NCBI GenBank assembly: GCA_016859345.1
Contig: CM029111.1
Span: 15,326,214 to 15,390,213 of the forward strand
Reading direction: 5' to 3'
Origin: Istiophorus platypterus
Taxonomy: Eukaryota; Chordata; Actinopteri; Istiophoriformes; Istiophoridae
Length of the DNA: 64,000 bases
In this document: positions 23,641 through 36,017 of the stretch, in pieces
Numbering within the stretch: the stretch's first letter is position 1
Layout: each line of letters opens with the position of its first letter
The notes under the pieces: generated by a model
What the model was told of the DNA's origin: nothing
Databases searched by the model: none
Seen by the model: only the letters and a program-made list of their open reading frames with translations
Position numbers and translations under genes: made by a program

Positions 23641-23738
23641 AGCTCATGCTAGAGGGCAGAGCGAATAGATTTTTCAGGCTCCCTCCGTCACGTAGATGGA
23701 TGATGGATCTCTTAAATTTGGAAGTAGAGCGTTTTTAA
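23631..23738 (+). other. Short ORF (35 codons) after CpG patch
   Basis: ATG at 23631 in good Kozak context (A at -3, G at +4), TAA at 23736-23738. The peptide begins MATELMLEGR and ends NLEVERF. I recognise no family. It would only matter if the CpG patch before it is a promoter. As likely as not a chance frame. Confidence 0.15.
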
Positions 23739-24349
23739 TTGACTTGGTCCGAGAAGTCCTAGCTAACAGTCTGTGTCTGGCTTGGACTATATTTAGTTAG
23801 AGTAAAATCTAGCGTTGAGTATCTCTCCTATAAAAGACCCTCCCTCGCCATTACCATATAGACCCCATAGATCTGGAGATGCAGCGTTGCTCTTTGATAA
23901 TTCCCACACAATAGCAGATGTTAGGGAACACCACGGGGCTACATTTAATGGTCTAGTCATGCCGCCGCAGCCGTTTTCATCATCCTGAGTAGTTGTGCGC
24001 GTAGCCTTCAGTGACTTATTGAATCGTTGAAACCATTTTAAATTGATGACCACAGGCCACTACATTGTTAAGTAGCAGCTCGGCCCGGTGCGAGCAACAC
24101 ATAGCGCAGAGTGCGAAAATCAATGCCGCTCCTTTTGCATTTCATTTTTCGTCATACACAGTGAGACGGTACTTTTTTAAAAATATTTTTTATAAGCTGT
24201 GACTACTTGAAGGAGAAGGAGCCACGTTTTCTGCTGTGTTGTTCTACCTTGCTGGGACTTTTCTTTTTTTCTTGGATAGACCTGTTAAGGGAGTTTGTTT
24301 CCCCATGTCTGTCAGGATGCTGGCAGTTTCTTTTATAAAGTAGAGGACC

Positions 24350-24382
24350 GTGTGTGTGTGTGTGTGTGTGCATGTGTGTGTG
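24350..24382. repeat. (TG)n microsatellite
   Basis: About 16 TG units with one CA interruption. Confidence 0.9.
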
Positions 24383-25764
24383 CACACAGCTCCACAACGG
24401 GCTCCAGCCAGTCTCATCAGAGGACCGAGCGGTTAACAGTCGTCCCTCTGCCAGGGACGCAGCCACGGCCAGTTCAGATCCTGCTCCCTCCATTGATGGC
24501 AGCAAGTTAGCGATGAACCCTGGGGTGCACTCTGCCGTCCCGGAGGCCTGCCAGCTTGCTGAGACAAAGCCTTTTGTAGGGCCACTAAATCCAACAGATG
24601 GAGAAATGGACAGTAAATGAAAGTAGAGGGAAAGGGGAATAAAGGAATTTAGCGGGGGCCTGTTTGCGGGGAGGCGCTCGGGCCGCTCCTTTGGGAGGGC
24701 TTAACACCCGCACAATGCGATACTGGCAGAACTTAAATGTTCTCCCGTTGACAGGCTGCGAGATCGGCTCCGGGCCCCGGCGTCGGCCCGGGAAGGCGGT
24801 CTGCTCGCGCGGGCCTCTCCGGGGCCAGGGAAGCCTTTATTAAGATGTTAATGGAAATGCCTTCATGACACATTTTTCATGGGACAGGGTCCCTCGCCTC
24901 TGTGATTTCTCTCAGCGCCTCAATTCCACCCGCCGCCATCATCAGTCCCCCCCCCCTCCCTCCCTCACCCGGCAGTGTGTTTAGGCATTCAGCCCCGTCT
25001 CCACATTCCCCTGCCCGAGTGCCTCTCACTCTTTATCTGATCCCCCCCCCCCGTCAGAAGCCGTCCCATATTATGCCACGTGTAACAATATTACACGATG
25101 CCAGCGATAAGTCCGGGCGGCGATCCTGGCACAGGAGCCCGCAGAATAACAAGTCTGGCTGTTTTGTTTTGTTTTGGTTTTTCTTTTTGTTTGTCACTGA
25201 TCTTCACACTGGTTTGAAGTCAGACTGTCACCCCAGCCAAGCGTGGAGGACTGTCGTGGGGTTTTTTTTTTTGTTTGTTTTTGTTTTTTTTTTTCCTAAA
25301 CACTGTCAGCTGGTTGCTTGTTTTCCTGAACGCTACCCGTGCCGCTTTCCCCTCGGTCGTCTCGGCCCTCAAACTGCTCCCAAGGCCGCTCGTTGCAGCC
25401 CCGGTAGCTTATCAAAGCAACAACGACGACAACAACAACAAGCAGGGAAGTGGAGAAAGACCTTGAGCTTTACATACAAATGCCTCGACTTAAGAAAAAA
25501 GGAACTGGATGCATCGTCTCTACCGTTTTTCCTCTTTTCACACCCGTTTGAATGTGAGTCAGTTGTTGTTTTTTTTTTTTTTTTGTTTTTGTTTTTAGCC
25601 TGGCACCATCAATAATCAATTAGCTGGTGTCACGGGAGGATGTGTGTTTTTGTTTGGTGGAAACTTGACAATAAGTGAGCAACAAAAAGGAGCGGGAGAG
25701 AGGGGGGGGGGTGGGGGGGTGGCTTGTGTAAGACGCCATGGGGCAGCTGTCAGGAGCAGATGAC

Positions 25765-25770
25765 AGTGTT

Positions 25771-25804
<34 letters not shown>

Positions 25805-25990
25805 ATGAGGGTGTGTAATTTGTGCTTGGCTGCATGTGTTTGTGTCCGTGTGTTTGTGTCCATTTTAATTTATGTTTATTTGGCTGCGCGGCACATGCGT
25901 CTTCTCTTTGCGTGGTGCCTCTGTTTGTGTTTGTCTGTGTTTTTGTCTGTGTGTTTGTCTGTGTTTTTGTGTGGGTTTTTGTGTGTTTGC
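25765..25990. repeat. (TG)n microsatellite with cryptic TG-rich tail
   Basis: A perfect TG tract at about 25776-25804 is followed by about 180 bp of degenerate tgtttgtgtctgtg sequence. It explains the Cys/Val/Phe-rich and Thr/Gln-rich frames read here. Confidence 0.85.
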
Positions 25991-26056
25991 GTGGAAGTCC
26001 GGGCCCCTGGGGGGGGGGCTGGGCACCGAGGGCAGCAGGACGCTGTGCTGCCCACA

Positions 26057-26070
26057 CTGCCCCCTGGTGA
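26057..26070 (-). promoter_or_regulatory. CTCF-like motif (reverse)
   Basis: On the minus strand the 14 bases tcaccagggggcag match 13 of 14 positions of CCASYAGRGGGCRS. This is the strongest such match I saw on the minus strand. It is convergent with the forward match at 1186, and the presumed promoter lies between them. Occupancy is unknown. Confidence 0.45.
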
Positions 26071-26695
26071 TGAGGATGCCTCCGCCTGCCATTGTCACCA
26101 TGGTTACTGCAGGAGAAAGTGGGTGCAGACATTGCTCGTGGAGTCTGCTCGTGTCCTATAGAGGAGCCGTAGCCAACAGCAGCGTCGTCCATCCACTGTA
26201 CACGCTGTGGTTCAGTTGCAGCCCGGACCACTTGCGTCTCAACGGGGCCCATTATGGCCATTAGCTCTCTCTGCCATTACGAAGCCGTGTGCAATCGACT
26301 TATAGTACAGTTTGCCGGAGAATTGTAAAAAAGAAAATCCAGCTAGTCGCCCTATTTACATAAACTTCCTTCTCTCCGTGCGTATTGTATTGAATTTTTC
26401 CTCCCTATGGGAGTTGCAGAAAACGTACCACTCGATTTCTTCTTTAGGGCGACAGTGCAGAGCGTTTACCTGCTGCACCCGCGCTCCGTCTCGCTGCTCC
26501 CGTTTCGCGGTCGGCGGCGGCGGCCTTATCAGGGGTGGATGGCTCCTCTCAGACAGGAGCCTCCTCCTCGGCCCTCGGCGAAAACAGCGAATAAAAAGAA
26601 AAAGGGGAAATAGGGCCTTCCAAATTCATTCCCGAGTGAGATAGCAAACAGAAAACCGTGTCTGGAAAAGTACCCGGCGCCCCCCCCCCTTTGTC

Positions 26696-26727
26696 TATCT
26701 CTCTCTCTCTCACACACACACACACAT
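26696..26727. repeat. Compound (CT)n(CA)n microsatellite
   Basis: Seven CT units running into nine CA units. Confidence 0.9.
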
Positions 26728-28209
26728 CGTCTTGATAAACTTTTTCCACTACTGTAGACCAAAGTAAATTGTGCTAAATTGATGATGAAAGACCTTGAAA
26801 CTCCCACATCTCCGAAAACACTGAATGTGGGCCACCGTCTTATTTCCCGGTAACATTGATAAAAGAGTAAAGGCAAACAGTTACACTGAACGATTTGGCT
26901 GCCGCCTGCTCGGCCTCGTATGTGATTTAAAAACATGAAAGGTTCGCTTTTTTTTACTTTTCCTTTTTTTTTATTTTTTTAACATGAATGCTTGGTCAGG
27001 GCTGTGAAGGCGCAAGGAAGGAAGGGTCTTGGCTACATCATGGAAAAAGAAAAAAGTTTGGACTAAAACTTGCGCCGCCATCCCTGCGACTCCAGACTCT
27101 TTACTTTGGCCCAAGGTGATTTATGGTGTCCAGGCTGAGGGGAAATGAACCCCCCCTCCCCCCCCCCCCGGGATAACAGTAATGTTTGTGCATGGATACA
27201 TGACGCGGATCTGTCCGCCGAGGCCAGAGGGAGAAAAAAAAAGGGATGAAAAGTACCAAAAAACAAAACGAAAAAGGAGGCAGCTTGTCATAAAGCCCAC
27301 ACAAAGTCTGCGCCGAGGATGTCTAGTTGCTTTCCTGGCATGCTCCAGGGGCAAAACCGTTAATAACACTCTATGAACGTAATTGCTTTTGCTGTTGATT
27401 TTGACCTCGGCCCGACCCCTAAGATTATAGCTTTGTACGCCATAAGCACGGGGGCTTTGTGGAATGTGTGGGACACCGAGGAACAATGAATCCGGTCCCC
27501 CTCCCTCTCCCCTCGACGCAGCTCTGTCTTATCAAATGATATCAACGTGAAATGGCCATTGTGAATCACGTGGCACAAAGCAAACCGAGCCGAGGTAACA
27601 GTTTGTCTGCCGAGAGGCTGGTATTTGTTCCTGCCAGACAAATGTTATCAAGATGAATCCGCCATGGGGGAAGTTAGATGTTGTTTCATTACTCTCGCTT
27701 CCCAGTGCCCCTTACTATCAAAGGGAAACACTACATGTACTACATGCACTCAGCGGAGCAGCGGGAGCTCGCCCAGGCGGGCACATTATCCTGCCTCTGT
27801 CATAACCGATGAAATGTGAAACATGACAGCGGGCGTCTTCGCGTAACCCCCAGTAAGACGCAAAAGGAAAAAAAATCATTAACATAGAGCAAGTGACACG
27901 ACGTGATATCACGTGCACAAAGGGAAAATTGTGAAATTAAAAATAATTTTTTATTTTTTTTTTTTGAAGAATCGCCACGTCTTCACACATCAGCTGCAAT
28001 GTAGGTCAGAAGAGAGGCAGTGTCTTTTTCTGTACTGTTTAAGGAGAATGAATCAGGGTATCTGAGACAGTTATTCCAAGTGTGACAGTCAAGCCTTCTT
28101 TTTTTTTGCTGCAGCAGCAGCAGAGGACATGAAATCCCTGTGTTGTCCGTGAAGATGTTGATTAAATATGACTGCTCTGTTGCACTTGCCTGCCTGAGGG
28201 AGGCAGAGG

Positions 28210-28235
28210 TGGGAGGGAGGGAGGGAGGGAGGGAA
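28210..28235. repeat. (GGGA)n tetranucleotide repeat
   Basis: Six GGGA units. The spaced G3 runs can form a G-quadruplex. Confidence 0.9.
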
Positions 28236-30848
28236 GTGAGTGAAGAGTGAGAGAGAGCGAGCAGTGAGCAGGTTTGTACTTGAAAGCAATGAATGAGCAT
28301 CTTTTCCTTGTCATCATCTGCAACAGATAGGGTTTTACACTATGGAAGCTAATGGAGTTAACCAGCTGGTCCGCACGGAAGGTGCGTTCAAGGAATATCG
28401 GATATTACAGCCGCCAGTCCAACCTCAGTTTTACCCAGACACACCTTTGTTTCCTCATTCGTCTTGCAGAGAAGACAAGATTTTTTTTTTTTTCCCTCAT
28501 TGCAGAAGGCATCTCTGAGCTTGTAGGTCCGATGTCTGACGTCAGGTACTTTGCACGAGTCCCCCCCCCAAAAACACACGTTTCTGCAGAAAACATGTTC
28601 AGCCTGACTGGGGGTGAATAGGTGAGGTGAATTTGCATCTTGTTACAAAGCGTGCGCAACGTTTCAGGCGTTTTCTTTTTCTCCCCGAACACAATGTTCA
28701 ATATAAACAATATGCTTTCGCCGGGTTTCAGAGAATGTTTTTAACCAGAAATCCCACATATCCCCGAAGAGGAGGGTTTGATAAACACAGTTAAGCCTTA
28801 ATTTTAGTTTGTCTTTTCTTTCTGAGGAGAAACTCAAGCTGTTCAAACAGTATCATCCCCTCTGTGTCCACTCTCCTCCCCTTTCTCCTGCTTTTCTTTT
28901 TTTTTTTTGGTCGTTCTCTGCTATTTATTTGGGAGTGTGGAAGAGGGTGAGACCGTGAGAGTCAGCTGGGTGGAAGGAAGCCAGAGGGGACCGGCCATGT
29001 GGTTGGGAGTTGTCGGCCCCTGCCTTTTTCGGACCGTGGCCCCTGCGTTCTGCTGTGCGTCCGATGACAAGAACAGAGACGGAAAAAAAAAACGAGTTTT
29101 AAAAGAGAGAGCGGGGCTGTTGGGCAACTTGTCGTCGTTGAATACGTCCAGAGTACACATGAGCACATTCCTGCTCACCTGAGCCCACACACACACGAAC
29201 ACACACCCCTTCTCACCCTTGTGTGCAGACATTGACAGGACCGATAAAGGACTCGATGCCTTTGTTTTTTCGTTGTTGTTTCTTTGCCAAGGCTACAGCT
29301 TCCGTGGGCCGCGTCATTCAAAGCGTCAGTCGCTTTCGGCCGGTTCAAGGGTCTGAAAAGCTGAAATGCGGTGTCCCTGCCTCTCTGCCTCTCCATGAAA
29401 ACATCTACAGTAGCTGTCTGTGTCAAGGTAAACGGCCGCCACCTCTTCCTTGTGCGCTATTATTTGCGCACAACCAATCGGGGGAAAAAAAGAAAAGAAT
29501 GCAGGGTGGAGAGAATAGAGCTGTAGACACAAGGACAGCCAGACTGATTTCACTGCGAGGAGGCATAGTTGGCTTATTTCAGCCTAAACCCTTTATAACA
29601 GGATCAGAGTTACAAAAGGAGCCTGTTTCTAACATAATGTGTTATCCGAGCTCCTTGTAACATTCGGCAATGAAAGTTGTTTTTTTTTTTTTTCTTTTAC
29701 TGGGAAAGTCTTTAAATGAAAGAAAACGGAGAGGAATTAGCTTCCGAATATCTGCGCCCTGGAAGGTGCCTCGGTGGCCCAGGTTTATGACTCGGTTTAG
29801 CCGTAAATACCCTCAGCAGCCCTGAGAAGTGTCATCCACAGGCTTTCTCCGCACCGGAGAGAGATGTTACCGCTGATGAACACCTCGGCGAGATGGCCCG
29901 CGGAGGCCAGGCACTGATTTTCTGATCCAGATGATGATAAGGGTGCACATCAGGATGCCCGGCCAACATGCAGTGAACGCCTGTGAAAGACTGGGATATC
30001 GCTCACAGATTGACCTTGACCTGTCAAGGTCAGGGGTCGCTACTTGTGGCAGTCGGAGGGGTCCAGCTGACACGGCGCACGGGAAAATCCAGCATTGCCC
30101 GGCCTCTGGTGCAAAACAGAGGAGAAAAAACGGGTGGGGGGGGGTGTCTGGGGTTTTAATTCCTGACACTCGAGTCCGGCAGGAAGAGCAGAGGAAGCTG
30201 GGAGGGACGGAACAGGAAGGCGAGACTGGTTCTGTTGTTTTTGGGGTTGGTTTTTTTTTTCCGCAGAAGTCAAGGGCACCGGGCAGAGGTTGAGCTGAGT
30301 GGCGCCGTTTGCATGGCGTTGGTTAGAGGAAGCGGGGGGGCCAGGGTGCAGCTGGTTTACCCCCCCCCCCGGCTGTGCTTCAGCAACCTCGCAGGACGTA
30401 CGGGCCTGGGCTCTGGTGTCCTAGGTGTGTGTGTGTGTGTGTGTAAGTTTAACACTACAGTCTTATTGGGGGGGGGCACACGACACATCTCTCATTGACT
30501 CCCGGTCGGTCCCAGCCAGACTGAAACAGCGTACCAACCACCAAGTGTCCTAATTAGCCCACTTCAGCAAGTTATTCTGCCCCAGCTGCTCCTATTTATG
30601 TTACTGATGACTTGCTGAATGGGGCTTTTTTTGTTTCTCCCCCTCCTTCATTACATTTTCTTGAGGGTAGAAAATAGTCAGTTTTTATGATTTTTTTCTT
30701 CCTTTCCTGTTATTGCCATTTTTTTTTTCTTTTTCTTCACTGGAGTATGATTATATGTTTTTCCCTGCTGTTGATGCAGTTTATGAGGAGCAGCAGCAGG
30801 ACAGTTTGACTAAAAGGGCGACTTCCAACTACCCTACCCCGTGTTTTG

Positions 30849-30862
30849 CCCCCCCCCCCCCC
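30849..30862. repeat. Poly-C run, 14 bp
   Basis: Fourteen C. One of many long C/G homopolymers in the window. Confidence 0.9.
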
Positions 30863-31955
30863 TCGCCCCCAAGGAAATAACAAAATGTGGTGAAAAAAGG
30901 AAATACTCCGGCTACCCACTGCTCGGTTTATGCTGACTCTTAACGTGGGCATCAGTTCCATCATGTCCACCGCCGCGGCGCACTTATCGTCGAGGGGGTT
31001 TGGGTTGCACCTCTGTATTGGACGCTGAGAGGCCGGCTGGCCCGACGAGGTCCTCATTTTACTGCTCCGCTCAGACCCGCTCTGATCGCTTTTAAAGCAG
31101 TCAAGCTGCAGCCCCCCCCCACCAGCTTCATCATCTATGTGTGCGGTCTGAGGAAGAAAACGTTAATGCGAGGCGAAAACTGCCACAGAGGAATTTTCGG
31201 ACCGCCCGGGTTTGGCATCAGACGTACTGACCAAGCATGAGACTGCTTTTGATTTACTTTCAGCTATTGCTCTGTCCGTCGGTGTTCTTTATCGCTTTCT
31301 CTTTTTATTTTTTCCTCCTCTTGATATGAGTCCTTTCCCTCCCTGCCCCCTTTATTGCTCGTTCTTTCACCTCTTCCTCTTTTTGTTTTTTTGGCTGCCC
31401 TTTTTTATTGGTCTCTCTCCCTTTTTTCACTCTGTGGGGGTCTGGTCCCAGGCTGCCTCGCTTCCTTAACAAATGAAACCAATGCTAATTTGAATCATCC
31501 TAACAGCAGAGATTAGTCTTTGATCAAACTCAATGCTCAGAAAGAAATTGCGGCATTCGGCTTCACAGAGAGAGAGAGAGAGAGCGAGAGACTGTGCTTG
31601 TAAATGTGATCTGGCGACTAAGGCGGCGCAGGATGCTCCACTGGAGAGCTGTTACACTTAAGCCCTTTATACATGTATTTCTCTCGGCCAACATTTTACA
31701 TGATGTGCAGTCAAAGCGTCGTAAGAATTACAGTCCGTCTCGCACTAGAGCCGGATTTAGACAGTTCCTGATCTGAATGTCAATGCCCCCCCCCGGACCC
31801 ACTTATGTGCGATTACATCGGCGACAAGCTGTCCAGAGATCGCGCTTGGCGACTGTGTTAAGATGTAAAACAAGGAGAATGCAGACGGACAGTTGTATGT
31901 GTGGCTCAGTGGCCATGTATTGAAAGACGCTCTCTGAAGAACGGGGATGGCCGCC

Positions 31956-32009
31956 GCCGCTGCTCCTGCCACAGCCGCTGCTCCCGCCACCGCCGCTGCT
32001 CCCGCCACC
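31956..32009. repeat. 18-bp minisatellite, 3 copies
   Basis: Unit gccgctgctcccgccacc occurs three times in tandem. The first copy differs by two or three bases. CpG-containing, non-coding as far as can be seen. Confidence 0.88.
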
Positions 32010-32255
32010 GCCGCCTCATTACATGTACGGCAGAGCCAGTACCTGCCCCCCCCCGGCCTGTGAAAAGGGGGTGCGGCACACTAGTTTTTCCCGGGTTCAG
32101 CGGCGCCACGGACCGCCACGGGGCCACCGTAGCTCTTCGTGCAGCTCTGACAGCCAACCTCCCGTGTGTTATACGGTGTGTGGCCGCCGCCGTCGCCTCT
32201 ATCTCATTTTCGGGCCGCTCGACTTTCCCTGGTTCACCAGGAAAGGGCAGAGCTG

Positions 32256-32272
32256 CCCCCCCCCCCCCCCCC
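32256..32272. repeat. Poly-C run, 17 bp
   Basis: Seventeen consecutive C followed by GGG. Confidence 0.9.
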
Positions 32273-32441
32273 GGGCAACTGCAGATGTGACGACTATAAG
32301 AAAAGGGAAGAAGGGGGAGAGGGAGTTGGGAGCGAGTAGGAAAAAAAAAGGTAATATTCTGTGGTGTCCAAGGTTTTTCCTGTATTTCCTTGGATGTTTA
32401 AGGCCAAAAAATATAATCTCAGGAAGTCCATAGGGCTGTTA

Positions 32442-32459
32442 CCCCCCCCCCCCCCCCCC
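32442..32459. repeat. Poly-C run, 18 bp
   Basis: Eighteen consecutive C, the longest C/G homopolymer I noticed in the window. Confidence 0.9.
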
Positions 32460-33257
32460 GTCCCTGTGACTTTGAACATAATGAATATTAGACCTCTGAT
32501 CCTTTTCTTTTTTTGTTCTCTGAGCTTCATCAAAATACTGGACGTTTACGCTCTTACAAGCGCTGCCTCCATCTCCTGCGCATTATGCAGCACAATACTC
32601 AACCTTCACGGCCATAGTGAATAAAAACCGAACATTGCTATTACTCTGCCAACACACTATTTTTCATTTTAGACCTTCTAGGTCACCGTGACATTCCCTC
32701 TCTCTGCTTCCCACCTCCCCACTGCTCACCCTTTTTGCCATAGGCAGGTGGGGAGCAGTTGTGCCACAAGTGTAATAAAAATGCTTCGCAGTGTTTTCGT
32801 GCATGCCGGCGCTCCGGGGATCATGCGAAATTCCACAGATGCGTACGATACCCCCTTTTTTTTTTTGCTGAGTTTTAAAAATTTTTAATTTCCACTTCTC
32901 GTGAAGGAAAAACGTGGGCGATTTTACATCGTCCCTGTCAAATTCTTTGCACTCGCGCAGTATAGTAATTTAGCGGCACATTTCAGTCGTGCGATATCAA
33001 ATAAACATCTTGTTTGGCAGCTCCGACGACCGTGTGCTTCGGACTCCACACCGGTGCTTTTGATAGGCCGTGGTTGTGCGCCGCCTCGGCTCTCAGAGCA
33101 CTGACTCACAGGAAGCCAGCCAGCGCTGATTTTCCAACGTGTCCCAGCCAGCGCTGCATCCTGTATGAGGTTCACACGGAACAGGCCGGAAGGCATGCAT
33201 GCGCGCTTCAGCACTGAACTACCAAAAGCAAAATCAGTCAGTCAGGCAGCCGGCCGG

Positions 33258-33261
33258 CCAG

Positions 33262-33304
<43 letters not shown>

Positions 33305-33305
33305 G
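33258..33305. repeat. (CCAG)n tetranucleotide repeat
   Basis: About eleven to twelve CCAG units, flanked by CCGG variants on both sides, which suggests the array is older than its core. Confidence 0.92.
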
Positions 33306-35204
33306 GCCCTGTCCCGTCCCGCCTCTATGGCCTGTCTGCAGCTGCTGCACTCTGGAGGACGATCAGGTGGATTTTTTTTTATTTTTTTTTAATACACCCA
33401 GGCGAGCGGAGGGCTGAGCTAATGCTTACTGCAGCACTCACTACTGTTTTATTATTCATATTCATTGCTAGTCCTTGTTGGACTTGCATACAAATGTGGA
33501 GTAAGCCTTTTTCTGCAAGCCGGGGTCTATGGCAGCAGTTCTGTAACTTCGCTTCCCTTCGTGCGAGACTCAAACCACTCCCAGGATTTTGTCAGATCTT
33601 TTTTTTTTCCAGTCTTTTTCTGGGGGGAACACGCACGCCGACGCTTTGCGTTCATGTCTCACTTCAATCATCGGTAAACCCACAACACGCCTTTTATTTA
33701 TTTATGTAAAAGTCAAGATTTGCTAGCGGGAAACAATTTGTAGGCTGCCTTTTGTGGCACCTGCTTCCCCATTCAGCCCCTCGGTGCCTGTTAAAATGAC
33801 TGCTGGGTCTGGTGTGTACAGACAGAGAGACGAACAACCATTGTTGTGCGTTGCGGCGGGTTGTCCGCGGAGTCTACGCATTCTGCTTGCCAGGCATGTA
33901 TCCCTCCGAGTGAGCAAGCACCCAATTTCCTCGCCGCTTGCTGTTATTGCCTCTCATCTGGAGGGAGATTGGGCTAAGTAACCAGCCACGGACTTGATTT
34001 TGCAGTGTTTTATCACCTCTGATCAGATAGAGGGGGGGAACTCTACAGGGCCGAGGTGAGGATGGTGGTGGTGGTGGTGGGGGGGTCATTTGCGACTGTG
34101 CGATAAAGCGCCTGTTGTATCTGCCCGGGAGGAAAGAGCCAGAAAAACGGGCCTTTAATGGTCCCCGGACAGAAGCTTGTGTTTGAGAAGGCAGCGACCG
34201 CCGTCGCTCCGGGGTCACGGCGGGTCGGGAACACAATGAGCGAAGGTTTCCTTCCTCCTGTAAAGGTTTACGTAACAAACAATGTAACAACATTATTAAC
34301 TGAAATTTACTGCGTTACGTTGCTGTAGAAATGTCACGATCATTCACCAGACGATATGAGGGAGATGCTCTATTTTTACGCAGGCCGCCGTCTAATGCAC
34401 AGGTGTCGGGTCCGTAGGCGCCGTCATCGACGTCATAAACAGTCGGTTCTTTCCTCGTTTTTTCCCACACGAAGCCTTATCTGTGCTGTTATTTCACAGA
34501 AGCCGTCTGGCTTTGGTCAGACTCGGCCTTTTTCTTTTTGTCTTTCACCTCTAATATCGGGTTTGATGAGGAGACAAGAATACGAGAGCGAGGCGTGATG
34601 TTTATACTGCTGAACCCTGTCTGGGGTGGGTGGGTGGGGGGTCAGGGTCCTGGGGGTCAGACGGTTAAACTCCTCACAAGTGCTCCCACTGCAGTAAATC
34701 AAAGTCAGGAGTGTGAGATAAGATACCGAAGTTTGTGTGTGTCTGGAGCTACCGCTGCCCCCCCCCCCTCGTGAGCAGGGTGCGACCAGTATCTGGCCCG
34801 GGGGGGGGGCAGGACGGGACGTTTCCAAACACACGTCTGGAAAGCGAGCGTCTTTTTATGCAGTCTTGCTGTGTTCTTCAGGATGTCAGCGGAGGGAGCG
34901 TGGCTGGCTGTAAACATCATTAACCCGGCGGAGACAGTCCCGGAGAAATCTGTCTGCGGTCCTGGATGAGAGACAGCGACTAGTGTGCACACACACACAC
35001 ACACACACCCTAACTGCAGCTGTAGACATCATCAGTCAATCACATGACAGATGAGATGAACAAACGACCGTCTCCCGCTCGTATCGGTCCGTTGAAAACC
35101 GGGCTCTCGCTCTCGGAGGGTTCACGAAGGTTCGTGGTTCGTGCCGTACGTGCCTTTGCATGCACGCCGCCGGCTAACTGAACTGGTCCAGAGTCAAAGC
35201 AGTG

Positions 35205-35215
35205 TCTGTGTGTGT

Positions 35216-35249
<34 letters not shown>
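35205..35249. repeat. (TG)n microsatellite plus G-rich tail
   Basis: About 22 TG units with one TC interruption, followed directly by runs of six to seven G. Confidence 0.93.
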
Positions 35250-35957
35250 TGGGGGGTGGGGGGGTGTATTCACACATGTACTAATGTCATGTTAATTGCA
35301 TCGACAGATCGCATCGATTTTTAGCACGGATGGAGCCGCAGCCGCCCCAGCGAGCATCCGTGGTTACACATCGTTATTATTACACCGTAGGCCCCGATCC
35401 CGCTGCTCTAAGGGTTACATCACACTCGAAACAACACACCGTACCCCCCCCCCCCCCCCAGCCCCGTTAGGCCGCGGCGGTACGAGCCCCCCCCCCGCGG
35501 TCCCAGTGCCCGCCCGTTAGCCGACCCGGAGCCGCCTCATCCTCTCAGCGAGTGTGCGATTAAAGAGCCGCGCGGTATCACACCATCCTCAGATGAAACA
35601 GTAGCAGTAGAAATTGAGGGGATTATGTTGACTGATAGGACCCCCCCCCCCTCCAGCCCCCCCCCCAAACTTTTACATAACCTTTTTTTATTTTCAGATT
35701 TAAGCTGATAGGCTATTGGCCGAATGACTAGATATAAAAGACGTTTAGACCATAATAATGGTTCTATCTCCATTTTTGTTCACGTCCTTTTCTCAACATG
35801 CCCCCCCAATCCTCCCCCCCTGGCTTGCCAGCCAGCCTGTGTAAATTTGCTCCAGATAATAGCGGACGAGCCGCGCCAGCTCCTGGAGTTGTGGGAGCAG
35901 TGGCTGCCGCTGTGGCTGCAACGGGTTGTTACCCAGCTGGAGTAATGACTGCGTGGC

Positions 35958-36017
35958 TCCTTCCCTCCTTCCTTCCTTCTTTTCATTCATTCCTTCCTTC
36001 CTTCCTTCCTTCCTTCC
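35958..36017. repeat. (CTTC)n tetranucleotide repeat
   Basis: An interrupted CTTC/TTCC array of about 60 bp inside a wider C/T-rich stretch. Polypyrimidine, triplex-prone. Confidence 0.9.

Noticed and set aside
24902..25615. A 237-codon + strand frame
   Set aside because: Low-complexity Pro/Ser/Phe composition produced by poly-C and poly-T runs. It opens at a non-ATG codon.
25620..26261. A 213-codon minus-strand frame rich in Thr/Gln/His
   Set aside because: Translation of the TG-rich repeat region, not a protein.
33258..33305. Tandem CCAG units considered as a CRISPR-like array
   Set aside because: Units are four bases with no spacers: an ordinary microsatellite.
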